From assembly GCF_000163295.1 (NCBI RefSeq), contig NZ_GG700527.1, positions 327,453-391,452 of the forward strand: 64,000 bases of DNA. The letters run 5' to 3'. This DNA is from Anaerococcus vaginalis ATCC 51170 (GTDB lineage Bacteria > Bacillota > Clostridia > Tissierellales > Peptoniphilaceae). The position numbers were made by a program, and so were the translations under genes. Of this stretch, positions 50,352 through 58,590 are shown in pieces. Under the pieces are notes generated by a model. The model saw nothing but the letters and a program-made list of their open reading frames with translations, had not been told where the DNA came from and did no database searches. Every line of letters begins with the position of its first letter. Position 1 is the first letter of the stretch.

Positions 50352-51857
50352 ATGATTTTGCTAAAAAATGTTTATTATGAATGGGAAGATGGACGAACTG
50401 CTTTAAAAAATGTCAATCTTGAAATTAGAAAAGGTGAATTTGTTTTAATTTCAGGGAAAAGTGGAAGTGGTAAAAGTACTCTTGGAAGTGTGATGAATGG
50501 TCTTATTCCACATTATTACAAAGGCAAAATGAAAGGGGAAGCCTTTGCGTCCGGAAAAGATATAAGCAAATTATCGCTTCATGAAATAGGGCGTATTGTA
50601 GGTACTGTATTTCAAGATCCAAGAAGTCAATTTTTCACGACAACGACAGATGAAGAAATAGCTTTTGGGCTTCAAACTATCTGCAAATCAAGATATGAAA
50701 TCAAACAGAGAGTAGAAGAAGTATATGCAGAGCTGGATATTGAGGAACTGAAAGGAAAATCTGTTTTTGAATTATCAAGCGGGCAGAAACAAAAGATAGC
50801 TATTGCAAGCATCTATGCAATGAATCCGAAAGTTTTAATTTTAGATGAGCCTTCAGCAAATTTGGATATGAAAGCAACATTTGACCTATTTTTAATTTTG
50901 GAAAAATTAAAGAAAAAGGGAACAACTGTTGTTCTAATTGAACATCGTTTGTACTATGTAAAATCTTTATTTGACCGTTTTCTTTTGGTTAAAGATGGAG
51001 AGATTGCACAGGACTTGAGTCGGGAAGAAGTTATCCATCTTGAAGGGAAGTTTTGGGATGATAATGGACTAAGAACTCTTGAATTAAAAGAATACAGGAT
51101 AAGTGAGAAGAAAGATTTATATCAATTAAATGATGAAAGTATCAGTGGGAAAGGCTTGAAATTTTGTTACCCAAGTGCAACTAAGGTTGGAAATAAGCAA
51201 AATCAATACATCTTAAATCATCTTGATTTCAATATGGAGTGCGGAATAGCCATTGGTCTTATCGGCTTAAATGGTACCGGAAAAACTACCTTTGCAAGAG
51301 TGATTTCAGGACTTGAGAAGATAAAAGAGGGGAAGATATGGACGGGGAAAGATAATTCGCTTAATCATAAAGATTTAATGGATATGTCATATTTTGTCTT
51401 TCAAGATTCAGACTATCAGTTGTTTTCGGAAAGTGTACTTGATGAAATGCTGCTTGGTATTTCAAGTAAAGATAAAAAAGAAAATACTCAAAAGGCAAAG
51501 TCTATTTTGAATGTACTTGGCTTAGATAAATACATTGATAAGCATCCGTTTGCTTTATCAAGAGGAGAAAAACAAAGACTCACAATAGCTTGTGGAATGA
51601 TGAAACAGGCAAAAGTTTTTATCTATGATGAACCAACATCAGGTTGTGATAAAGACTCAATGCTTTCAGTGGCAAAATTAATTGAAGAACAATTAAAAAA
51701 TGGAACAACAGTTTTGGTGATAAGTCATGATTTTGAGTTTTTAGCGAACACAGTGAGTAAGCTCTGGGTAATGGGAGATGGAAAAATAGAAAGTGTTTTG
51801 AATATGAGTGAAAGTAATAAAATTCTCATATTGGACAAGATGAGAGGAGGTAGATAA
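50352..51857 (+). CDS. ECF transporter ATPase with two ATP-binding domains (EcfA1-EcfA2 fusion)
   Basis: Two complete ABC ATPase domains in one chain. Domain 1: GKSGSGKSTLGSVMNGLIPH, signature LSSGQKQKIAIAS, Walker B VLILDEPSANLD. Domain 2 from about residue 270: GLNGTGKTTFARVISGL, signature LSRGEKQRLTIAC, Walker B VFIYDEPTSGCD. 501 aa. It energises the EcfT/S-component module that follows. Both sites look catalytically intact. Confidence 0.93.
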   Translation: MILLKNVYYEWEDGRTALKNVNLEIRKGEFVLISGKSGSGKSTLGSVMNGLIPHYYKGKMKGEAFASGKDISKLSLHEIGRIVGTVFQDPRSQFFTTTTDEEIAFGLQTICKSRYEIKQRVEEVYAELDIEELKGKSVFELSSGQKQKIAIASIYAMNPKVLILDEPSANLDMKATFDLFLILEKLKKKGTTVVLIEHRLYYVKSLFDRFLLVKDGEIAQDLSREEVIHLEGKFWDDNGLRTLELKEYRISEKKDLYQLNDESISGKGLKFCYPSATKVGNKQNQYILNHLDFNMECGIAIGLIGLNGTGKTTFARVISGLEKIKEGKIWTGKDNSLNHKDLMDMSYFVFQDSDYQLFSESVLDEMLLGISSKDKKENTQKAKSILNVLGLDKYIDKHPFALSRGEKQRLTIACGMMKQAKVFIYDEPTSGCDKDSMLSVAKLIEEQLKNGTTVLVISHDFEFLANTVSKLWVMGDGKIESVLNMSESNKILILDKMRGGR

Positions 51858-51858
51858 C

Positions 51859-52563
51859 TTGATGGATAGAAAAACAGTCGATCCGAGAATAAAACTTACT
51901 CTACTTCCAATTGTTGGATTTACGAGCTTTTTTATAAGCGATACAATTCTACTTTTCGGACTGATTCTCTTTGCCTTTTTTCTGTATGTATACAGCAGTA
52001 TGTGGAAAAGAGCATTACGCTTTATTTTGTTTTTTGTGATTTTATACTGCATAGAGTTATGGCTTGGAAAGTTTTGTGAAGCAAGTATCGTATTTGCAAT
52101 ATATATGTTTATTTACTTTGCATCAAGGATGACCTTAATTGCTATGTTTGGTGGATATATAACAAAGACTACAAGTGTAAGTGAAATGCTTGAAGCATTA
52201 AATAGAATGAAAGTACCAAGAAGCATTGGTATACCTTTTAGTGTTTTGCTTAGGTTTGTACCAACTATAAAAATAGAACTCAAGGCATTAAAAGAGAATA
52301 TGAAGATTCGAGGAATCGTAACAAGTAGATTTTTTCCCTTGCTACATCCAATTAAATATATTGAATATACGCTTGTTCCGCTTTTAATGAGAATGATTAA
52401 GATTTCAGATGAACTGTCAGCTTCAGCACTCATTAGAGGACTTGATAGTGATGAGAACAGGGTTACATTAACAAAATTGAGGTTTAGAACAACGGATTTG
52501 TTGATTGGACTATTAGGAGCTTTGATGATTGCTCTTGTGATAGTAATACAGAAAATTTATTAG
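51859..52563 (+). CDS. ECF transporter transmembrane component EcfT (CbiQ-like)
   Basis: Scaffold membrane subunit coupling the ATPase to the S component. DPRIKLTLLPIVGF at the N terminus, several hydrophobic helices, and the cytoplasmic coupling motifs resembling A-R-G: LKENMKIRGIV and ASALIRGLDSDENR. 234 aa. TTG start at 51859 with AGGAGG 8 nt upstream; the adjacent ATG at 51862 is equally possible. One base follows the ATPase stop. Confidence 0.9.
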   Translation: MMDRKTVDPRIKLTLLPIVGFTSFFISDTILLFGLILFAFFLYVYSSMWKRALRFILFFVILYCIELWLGKFCEASIVFAIYMFIYFASRMTLIAMFGGYITKTTSVSEMLEALNRMKVPRSIGIPFSVLLRFVPTIKIELKALKENMKIRGIVTSRFFPLLHPIKYIEYTLVPLLMRMIKISDELSASALIRGLDSDENRVTLTKLRFRTTDLLIGLLGALMIALVIVIQKIY

Positions 52564-52573
52564 GAGGACTTTT

Positions 52574-53158
52574 ATGAAAAACAAATTAAATGGTCGTGAT
52601 TTTATTACAATCGGAATCTTTAATGCAATTGGAATTGTCATATACATGGCGGTTGCATTTGCTATGGCAACAACAGTGATTGGAGGATTTATTGCTTCAG
52701 GAGTTAGCTTTATGGTAGCTGCTACCGTTTATATCCTTATGGCTTTGAAAGTTAAAAAGAAGGGCGTATTTACAATATCAGGAACGCTTCTTGGTTTAAT
52801 TGCATTGTCAGGAGGACATTTGCCTCATGCAGTCTTTGCTGTAATCGGTGGAATTATATGTGATTTGATTATAGGAAATTATGAGAGCAAGGGACGAATG
52901 ATTATTGGATATGGGATATTTGCATTAGCGGATTTTTTAGGGACAGTAATTCCTGTGATTTTATTCGGAACAGCTTCTTTTGTGGAAAGAGCATCAAAAT
53001 GGAAAATGAGTGAAGCACAAATAAATGAAGCATTATCTTATTTCAAAGTTTCATGGGCAGTAGGCTTTGCCTTGATAACATTTGTTCTTGCTTGCATAGG
53101 AGCATTCGTTGCAACAAAGATACTCAAAAAGCATTTTGAAAAAGCAGGAGTGATTTAA
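52574..53158 (+). CDS. MptD-family putative ECF transporter S component
   Basis: Six-helix hydrophobic protein of the MptD/Trep_Strep-type S-component group: NGRDFITIGIFNAIGIVIYM, GGFIASGVSFMVAATVYILM, GGHLPHAVFAVIGGIICDLI, and FALITFVLACIGAFVATKIL. 194 aa. AGGAGG precedes the ATG. It confers substrate choice; known members have no firmly assigned ligand. Last gene of the tetR-controlled operon. Confidence 0.85.
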   Translation: MKNKLNGRDFITIGIFNAIGIVIYMAVAFAMATTVIGGFIASGVSFMVAATVYILMALKVKKKGVFTISGTLLGLIALSGGHLPHAVFAVIGGIICDLIIGNYESKGRMIIGYGIFALADFLGTVIPVILFGTASFVERASKWKMSEAQINEALSYFKVSWAVGFALITFVLACIGAFVATKILKKHFEKAGVI

Positions 53159-53199
53159 TAATAAATTTACTTAGGAGGGAAAATAATGGAGGGATAATT

Positions 53200-53307
53200 A
53201 TGTCAAAACTTATAGTTTCGGTTTTCACAGAACGATATAATTATCCTTTTTTATTCTTGGAATTGCTTACACATAGCAATAATACTTTACCAGAAACGAC
53301 CAAATAG
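53200..53307 (+). CDS. Possible small ORF, 35 aa
   Basis: An ATG with an excellent upstream site (GGAGGG, 6 nt) opens a 35-codon frame beginning MSKLIVSVFTERYNYPF. No family recognised. It occupies the otherwise gene-free stretch between the S-component gene and the sigma-like gene and may be a remnant left by cargo insertion. Confidence 0.3.
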   Translation: MSKLIVSVFTERYNYPFLFLELLTHSNNTLPETTK

Positions 53308-53338
53308 AAAATTATATAAAACATTAGTTTTTAAGCCG

Positions 53339-53378
53339 AGAGGACTTTTTACGCCAAAGTGTAGAAGTCCTCCTTTTT
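53339..53378 (+). terminator. Terminator at the end of the cargo region
   Basis: Stem AGGACTT / AAGTCCT, extended by weaker pairs, followed by TTTTTTA. Confidence 0.75.
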
Positions 53379-53423
53379 TATTCTCAAAACCAAAACAGAG
53401 AACTTAAAAAGGAGGATGACTAA

Positions 53424-53840
53424 GTGGCAAAGAAAGAATATTACCTTTATGTAAAAGGCAAAGCCGTACCTGTAAGTGAAGAAGTCTACAAAGCCTATTG
53501 GAAGATAACAGAGCATGAAAAGTATCTCCAAAGAAAAGATTGGAAGCATAATGTAATACCATTTTCGGCACTGGATCATGATGGACACTTTGTAGATAAC
53601 ATCATAGATGAAAAGATAGACTTAGAAAAAATTGTAGAAGTAAAAATGCGAATTGAAGAACTTCATAAAGCATTAAATACTCTTACAAAAGAAGAACGAG
53701 AACTAATGGAAGCCATCTTCTACAAAGAAGAAAGTCTAAGGTCAATCAGCAGAAGAGAGAAAGTTACACATCAAGCAATCAGTGGGAGGAGGGATAGGAT
53801 TTTAGAAAAACTGAGAAAGATTTTAGAAGATAAAATCTAA
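53424..53840 (+). CDS. Sigma-70-like regulatory protein of mobile elements
   Basis: Short sigma-factor-like protein. The N-terminal YYLYVKGKAVPVSEEVYKAYW is typical of proteins in Gram-positive transposons; the C terminus has a region-4-like helix-turn-helix (LTKEERELMEAIFYKEESLRSISRREKVTHQAISGRRDRILEKL). 138 aa, GTG start with GGAGGATGACTAA upstream. It probably drives or modulates transcription of the mobilisation module. It is followed by a terminator. Confidence 0.85.
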   Translation: MAKKEYYLYVKGKAVPVSEEVYKAYWKITEHEKYLQRKDWKHNVIPFSALDHDGHFVDNIIDEKIDLEKIVEVKMRIEELHKALNTLTKEERELMEAIFYKEESLRSISRREKVTHQAISGRRDRILEKLRKILEDKI

Positions 53841-53848
53841 AAACTTGG

Positions 53849-53886
53849 AAAGGTTAAGTGTCAAAAAAGGTGCTTAACCTTTCTTT
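53849..53886 (+). terminator. Terminator after the sigma-like gene
   Basis: Perfect 10-bp stem AAAGGTTAAG / CTTAACCTTT, 14-nt loop, T-rich tail. Confidence 0.75.
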
Positions 53887-53923
53887 ATGGAAACAAGCAG
53901 ATACCAAAACGGAGGAATTAAAA

Positions 53924-54253
53924 ATGAAGAAAGAAAAAACATTACAGGAAGTACAGGAACAAATTTCTGAACTTCAGGAAGAAAGAGAAAAGTGCGATGT
54001 AAAGCTGAAACAATTACAAAATCAAGGCAAAAAATTAGAAAAACTGGCAAATGAAAAGGAACGAAAAAGAAGAAATCACAGGCTCATACAAAGGGGATTG
54101 ATAGTAGAAAGGGTCATTAAAAATCCTCTAATATTTACCAATGAGGAGATAGAAAAACTGTTAAATATCTCTACTCACACAGAAGAATACAGACAAGCCT
54201 ATGAAGAAATGATAAATGGGAAAGATATGGAAGATGAAACAGACATAGAGTAG
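53924..54253 (+). CDS. DUF3847-type mobilisation accessory protein
   Basis: Small charged protein found immediately upstream of MobA/MobL relaxases. N-terminal coiled coil (LQEVQEQISELQEEREKCDVKLKQLQ), basic patch (NEKERKRRNHRLIQRG) and a short C-terminal part (NPLIFTNEEIEKLLN). The ATG at 53924 has GGAGGAATTAAA upstream and is preferred over an ATG at 53858 that lies inside the terminator. 109 aa. It probably binds at the adjacent oriT as a relaxosome component; that role is inferred from position. Confidence 0.8.
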   Translation: MKKEKTLQEVQEQISELQEEREKCDVKLKQLQNQGKKLEKLANEKERKRRNHRLIQRGLIVERVIKNPLIFTNEEIEKLLNISTHTEEYRQAYEEMINGKDMEDETDIE

Positions 54254-54265
54254 ATAAAATAAAAG

Positions 54266-54365
54266 ACCTTAGTTTTTTCAGAAGCTCCCTGCAAGGGCAA
54301 AAAGCTTCGCAGAACGCAAAGCACCCTTTAGGGTGTATAATTGCGCCCTTAGAAAAACTAAGGGA
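54266..54365 (+). other. Putative MOBQ-type oriT with nic site
   Basis: The gap between the DUF3847 gene and the relaxase carries a hairpin CACCC-TTTA-GGGTG (54322-54335) followed by TATAATTGCG/CCCTTA. This resembles the RSF1010-family nic region, which has a small inverted repeat and then TAAGTGCG/CCCT. The nick is predicted between 54345 and 54346. Two more inverted repeats flank it: GAAGC/GCTTC near 54281-54307 and CCCTTA/TAAGGG at 54346-54364. Confidence 0.75.
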
Positions 54366-54497
54366 TTTTAGCAAGTCTTTAAAAATCCAAAACTTAATAA
54401 AAACATACGGATAAAGTAGATAGGAAAAGATACAAAAAATAACCTGTCTGCTTTTTCCTTTACCTGAAAACAAACAAAAAATGAAAGGAGCTTAAAA

Positions 54498-56150
54498 GTG
54501 GCAGAAACATTTCACTTTAATATTTCTATGATAAGCAGAGGAAAAAGTAAATCGGCAGTTGCAAGTGCAGCATATATCTCTTGTGAGAAAATCAAAAATG
54601 AATGGGACGGAGAAGTTCACGATTACCATAATAAAAAGGGACTTTTACATTCAGAAATCTTCTTGCCGGAGAATGTTCCCATAGCATTAAAAGATAGAAC
54701 TACATTATGGAACAGCGTTGAACTAAATGAGAAAGCAAGCAATGCACAGCTTGCAAGAAATTTTATCATTGCTCTACCAAAAGAATTATCCTTTGAAGAA
54801 AACAAGAAACTCATTACCGACTTCATACAAGAACATTTTGTATCAAAAGGAATGATAGCAGACCTTGCAATCCATGATGAAAGTGATGAAGAAAATAATA
54901 ATATCCATGCCCATATTATGACTACTCTTAGACCAATCAATGAAAAAGGAGAGTGGCAGGCAAAAAGCAAAAAAGAATATGTTCTTGATGAAAACGGAGA
55001 AAAGATAAAATTAAAAAGCGGTAACTACAAAACAAGAAAAGTAGAGCTGACAGACTGGAACAATAAAGGAAACGCAGAGAAATGGAGAGAGAATTTTGCA
55101 AGTCTTTGTAATCAGTATTTAGAAAAAAATCATCAGGAAAAGAGAGTGGATCATCGTTCCTACAAAAGACAAGGGATAGAAGAAATTCCAACCATTCATA
55201 TGGGAGCAAGTGCAAGTGCCTTAGAAAGAAAAGGCATTGAAACGGATAAGGGAAATATCAATAGAGAAATTAAAAAGCATAACTCCTTAGTAAAAGCCAT
55301 TAAGAACAAGATAAAAGAAATCACTTTTTGGATAGACTCTTTACTTGGAAATCTGCAAGCAAAATACGATGAGTATAAACAGACCAAAAAAGATGAACTG
55401 GAGAACAAAGCAGAACTCTTTAACCTCTATGAGTATATTTCTATCTACAACGAAATACAGGGAGAAAAAACAAAAAATCTATCCTACTATGGACAGATAA
55501 AAAAGGGAAATGCAGACCTAAAGAGATTTGTAAAAGCAATCTACTATTTGAAAGATAATCATCTTCAAACCATAGCAGACCTACAAGAAAAAGTCTTTGA
55601 ACTGGCAAAGCAAAGTAAAAAAATAAGTGGTGATATTCAAGATAAAACACAAAGAATAAAAGACCTAAATCAATGTGTAAGTTGCATAGACTCTATCAAA
55701 GAAAATAAAGAAGTCTATCAGGAATACAAAAGCAAAACCATATTCAAAGACAGCTTTTACAATTCTCATAAAAAGGAAATAGATAAGTACCAAAGAGCAA
55801 GAAAGATTATAGAAAAATTTACCGGGACATCAGCCATAAAATTAAGTGATTGGCAAAAAGAAATATCAAGCCTTGAAAAAGAGATACAAGACTTAAGCGA
55901 AGATAAAGCTAAAGTACAAGATGAATTTAAGCAGATAGACCATATCAAATATGCAGTAAAGATTGTCAATGATGAGTATGGAATAGATTTATCCATAGAG
56001 ATAGACAAGGCAATTAAGAGAGGAGATAAACCAAGCGTAATTGCACAACTGAAAAAATTCCAAGAGCAAGAGGAAATAAAGAGGCAGTACAAACAAAAAG
56101 CCAAGGAAAAGGCTAAAGAAAATTATAAAAATAAAGGGGAGGAAAGATAA
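54498..56150 (+). CDS. MobA/MobL-family relaxase (MOBQ)
   Basis: Nicks oriT and leads the strand into a helper conjugation pore. The relaxase domain starts FHFNISMISRGKSKSAVASAAYIS, with the metal-binding histidines in NNNIHAHIMTTLRPI (near residue 137) and HRSYKRQGIEEIPTIHMG. The C-terminal half is a long coiled-coil region (about residues 270-540). 550 aa, GTG start with AAAGGAG upstream. No helicase or primase domain is fused. Confidence 0.93.
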   Translation: MAETFHFNISMISRGKSKSAVASAAYISCEKIKNEWDGEVHDYHNKKGLLHSEIFLPENVPIALKDRTTLWNSVELNEKASNAQLARNFIIALPKELSFEENKKLITDFIQEHFVSKGMIADLAIHDESDEENNNIHAHIMTTLRPINEKGEWQAKSKKEYVLDENGEKIKLKSGNYKTRKVELTDWNNKGNAEKWRENFASLCNQYLEKNHQEKRVDHRSYKRQGIEEIPTIHMGASASALERKGIETDKGNINREIKKHNSLVKAIKNKIKEITFWIDSLLGNLQAKYDEYKQTKKDELENKAELFNLYEYISIYNEIQGEKTKNLSYYGQIKKGNADLKRFVKAIYYLKDNHLQTIADLQEKVFELAKQSKKISGDIQDKTQRIKDLNQCVSCIDSIKENKEVYQEYKSKTIFKDSFYNSHKKEIDKYQRARKIIEKFTGTSAIKLSDWQKEISSLEKEIQDLSEDKAKVQDEFKQIDHIKYAVKIVNDEYGIDLSIEIDKAIKRGDKPSVIAQLKKFQEQEEIKRQYKQKAKEKAKENYKNKGEER

Positions 56151-56152
56151 AA

Positions 56153-56905
56153 ATGGCAGACAACAGAAGATACTATTGGTTAAAATTGAAAGAAGATTTT
56201 TTTACAGATAAGAGAATCAAAAGGCTAAGAAAAATATCAGGAGGAGATACCTATACAATCATTTACCTCAAATTGCTTTTACTTAGCTTAAAAGATAGTG
56301 GGAAGCTGTATTATGACGGAGTAGAAACAGACTTTATCAAGGAGCTTGCATTAACGATTGATGAAACGGAAGATGATGTAATGGTTACAGTAAATTATCT
56401 TGTAGCACAAGGATTGATGGAGATAATCACAGAAAATGACGAGTATTTTTTAACAGAAATCCCAAGTCTTATAGGTTCAGAAACAGCTTCTACAAGGCGT
56501 TCAAGAAAATCGAGAGGACAAAAAGCGTTGCAATGCAACACCAGTGCAACACCTTGCAACCTTTTGCAACAAAACTGCAACGGAGATATAGAGATAGATA
56601 AAGAGATAGATATAGAGTTAGAGAAAGAGGGGGAGATAGAAAAAATATCCCCCTCCCTTTATGGAGAATATAAAAATGTTTCCTTAACCGATGAAGAATA
56701 TGGGAAGTTAAAGGATAAAATGCAAGGTCATAGGGAAGAAATGATAGAGAAGCTGTCAACCTATATGCAAAGCACGGGAAGAAACTATAAAGATCATTAT
56801 GCGACCTTAGTTCATTGGTATGAGCAAGATAAAGGTAAATTAAAAGAAAGCCATAAATCAAAAGTATATACCTTTGAAGATTATGACAAGGGGGAACACT
56901 TGTAG
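56153..56905 (+). CDS. Phage-type replisome organiser protein
   Basis: Replication initiator of the inner element. The N-terminal phage replisome organiser domain is seen in RYYWLKLKEDFFTDKRIKRLRK and DTYTIIYLKLLLLSLKDSGKLYYDG. The linker (about residues 115-165) is low-complexity and is encoded by TGCAA iterons followed by GAGATA repeats. The C-terminal segment (VSLTDEEYGKL ... LSTYMQSTGRNYKDHYATLVHWY) is shared with the ICE RepA. 250 aa. Starts 2 bp after the relaxase. No helicase-loader gene follows in this element, so it may borrow one. Confidence 0.9.
   Translation: MADNRRYYWLKLKEDFFTDKRIKRLRKISGGDTYTIIYLKLLLLSLKDSGKLYYDGVETDFIKELALTIDETEDDVMVTVNYLVAQGLMEIITENDEYFLTEIPSLIGSETASTRRSRKSRGQKALQCNTSATPCNLLQQNCNGDIEIDKEIDIELEKEGEIEKISPSLYGEYKNVSLTDEEYGKLKDKMQGHREEMIEKLSTYMQSTGRNYKDHYATLVHWYEQDKGKLKESHKSKVYTFEDYDKGEHL
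56529..56581 (+). repeat. Helically phased TGCAA iterons inside the replisome organiser gene; putative origin
   Basis: TGCAA(C/T) starts at 56529, 56534, 56545, 56555, 56565 and 56576, that is, spacings of 5, 11, 10, 10 and 11 bp. They fall in different reading frames, so the repetition is at DNA level. A purine-rich GAGATA repeat tract follows (56583-56640). Confidence 0.8.
56583..56640 (+). repeat. GAGATA-rich purine tract beside the iterons
   Basis: Repeated GAGATA/TAGAGATA units with strong purine strand bias; it encodes an Asp/Glu/Ile-rich stretch. It could be the easily melted or helicase-loading part of the origin. Confidence 0.5.
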
Positions 56906-57078
56906 ACCTCGTATAAGACGGTGGAAAGGTGTTTTTAGAGCGTTAATGATAAAATAGGTATCAGACTATAGCTAAGTGTAAAATAGGGCTTAAAATTGCA
57001 GTATGAAAAAAATATCGTATTTATGATAAAATGATAGTGATATGGTAATAAACTCAGTTATAAGGAGAGGATATATAA

Positions 57079-57402
57079 ATGCGAATTCAATTTACTGTAA
57101 CCGATGAAGAACTTGAAATTTTAACTAAAAAAGCAATAGAGGGAGGTTTCCCAAGCGTTACTGAATATTGTAAGTGTAGCAGTTTACAAGAAAATACAAG
57201 CTATGCTGACCTATATACTACCTTATTAAACAAAATTAGCTCTTTACCGAAGGGCAAAGAATTTGTTTTGAGAGAGTTAATCGCAACACCGCCGGCATTG
57301 ATTGGCAGATGGTTTTATGAAAATGTAAATAAGGGACTTGTAAAAAATGTGGAACACATCGGAAAAGCTGAAGGCGGAGTAGAAAAATATAAAAGAATAT
57401 AA
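57079..57402 (+). CDS. DUF1413 domain protein
   Basis: Small protein found in mobile elements. A ribbon-helix-helix-like N terminus (MRIQFTVTDEELEILTKKA, then GGFPSVTEYC) precedes a DUF1413-like part (LPKGKEFVLRELIATPPALIGRWFYENVNKGLVKNVEHIGKAEGGVEKYKRI). 107 aa. TAAGGAGAGG precedes the ATG. The 173 bp upstream show no other gene. The function is unknown; DNA binding is plausible from the N terminus. Confidence 0.75.
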   Translation: MRIQFTVTDEELEILTKKAIEGGFPSVTEYCKCSSLQENTSYADLYTTLLNKISSLPKGKEFVLRELIATPPALIGRWFYENVNKGLVKNVEHIGKAEGGVEKYKRI

Positions 57403-57473
57403 GACTTATTCAAAAAGCTACGCAGTGCGTGGCGAATTGGAAAAGAATTTAGATAATGTTGGAGGTGCATTTC

Positions 57474-58481
57474 ATGGCAGAAGAAAATAAAGAGATAGTT
57501 ATTGTAGATGATAAAACTATACAAGAAAAAATATATCTTATTCGTGGGCAAAAAGTAATGCTTGATGCAGATTTAGCTGAAATATATGGTTATGAAACAA
57601 AAAACTTTAATAGACAGGTGAAAAACAACGCAGAAAAATTTGAAGGTGAAGACTTCATGTTCCAATTAACGGACGAAGAAATGGTAGAACTTTCAAGGTG
57701 CAAAAATTTCACCTTGAACAGAGGGACTGGTAGAGGAAGTAATATTAAATACAATCCTTATGCCTTTACAGAACAAGGTATTTATATGCTGATGACTGTA
57801 TTAAGAGGTGAACTTGCTGTTAAGCAAAGCAGAGCTTTAGTTAGAACATTTAAGCAAATGAAAGATTTTATCATTGAAAACCAAGATTTTATCGGTTCAA
57901 AAGAATTAGTTCAAATAGCAGTACAGACAAATCAAAATACAAAGGATATAGCTGAAATAAAGTCGCAAATGGCTACAAAAGAAGATTTGAAAAAGGTGAT
58001 GGATAATTTTATAGATCCAGACACTTACAAGCATTTCCTTTTAATGAATGGAGATAAGATTGAAGCAGATGTTGCTTATACAAAAATATATAAGTCTGCA
58101 AAGAAAAGCATTTATGTAATAGATAACTATATAGGCTTGAAAACCTTAGAATTATTAAGGGCTGCAAAAGACAATGTTGAAATTATAGTCTTTAGCGACA
58201 ATGTGAAGAACAAGGATATGCTTACAAAAAATATCCTTAACGATTTTAGAAAAGATTACCCTAATATCAATCTTAAGATGAAAGTCGCAGGGGAAAAATA
58301 TCACGATAGGTATATTGCTATTGACTATGGAACAGAAAATGAAGCCTTTTATCTTTGCGGAGCATCATCAAAAGATGCAGGAAATAAAATATCAAGTATT
58401 ACAAAGATAGAGGAATCTTCCAAGGATATGTATCATACGATGTTTGGCGGAATGCTGAACAATAAGGATTTGAAAATTTAA
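57474..58481 (+). CDS. ORF6N domain protein with PLD-like C-terminal domain
   Basis: The N-terminal ORF6N DNA-binding domain, a phage regulator module, is clear: IYLIRGQKVMLDADLAEIYG, NFNRQVKNNAEKFEGEDFMF, YAFTEQGIYMLMTVLRGE. A helical linker follows, then about 130 residues resembling phospholipase D-like folds (IYVIDNYIGLKTLELL, VEIIVFSDNV, KYHDRYIAIDYG, YLCGASSKDAGNKISSI). Only one HxK-like motif (HDR) is seen, so catalysis is doubtful. 335 aa; ATG at 57474 with GGAGGTG 6 nt upstream. Possibly a regulator; not essential for mobility as far as is known. Confidence 0.82.
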   Translation: MAEENKEIVIVDDKTIQEKIYLIRGQKVMLDADLAEIYGYETKNFNRQVKNNAEKFEGEDFMFQLTDEEMVELSRCKNFTLNRGTGRGSNIKYNPYAFTEQGIYMLMTVLRGELAVKQSRALVRTFKQMKDFIIENQDFIGSKELVQIAVQTNQNTKDIAEIKSQMATKEDLKKVMDNFIDPDTYKHFLLMNGDKIEADVAYTKIYKSAKKSIYVIDNYIGLKTLELLRAAKDNVEIIVFSDNVKNKDMLTKNILNDFRKDYPNINLKMKVAGEKYHDRYIAIDYGTENEAFYLCGASSKDAGNKISSITKIEESSKDMYHTMFGGMLNNKDLKI

Positions 58482-58531
58482 TATGTAAATGGTAAAGCGT
58501 TATTCAGTGAATAGCTATAAAACTTGTGAAA

Positions 58532-58564
58532 GGCGGTAGAAATAAAACTCTATCGTCTTTTTTA
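58532..58564 (+). terminator. Terminator-like hairpin upstream of tnpW-like gene (family copy B)
   Basis: Stem GGCGGTAGA / TCTATCGTC with two G-T pairs and a 7-nt A-rich loop followed by six Ts. Very similar to copy C at 59914. Confidence 0.75.
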
Positions 58565-58590
58565 ATTGCAACTAATAGGAGGAAAATAAT

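Noticed and set aside
53858-53923. Longer start for the DUF3847 protein at 53858
   Set aside because: It lies inside a terminator hairpin without a ribosome binding site; the ATG at 53924 has GGAGG at proper distance.
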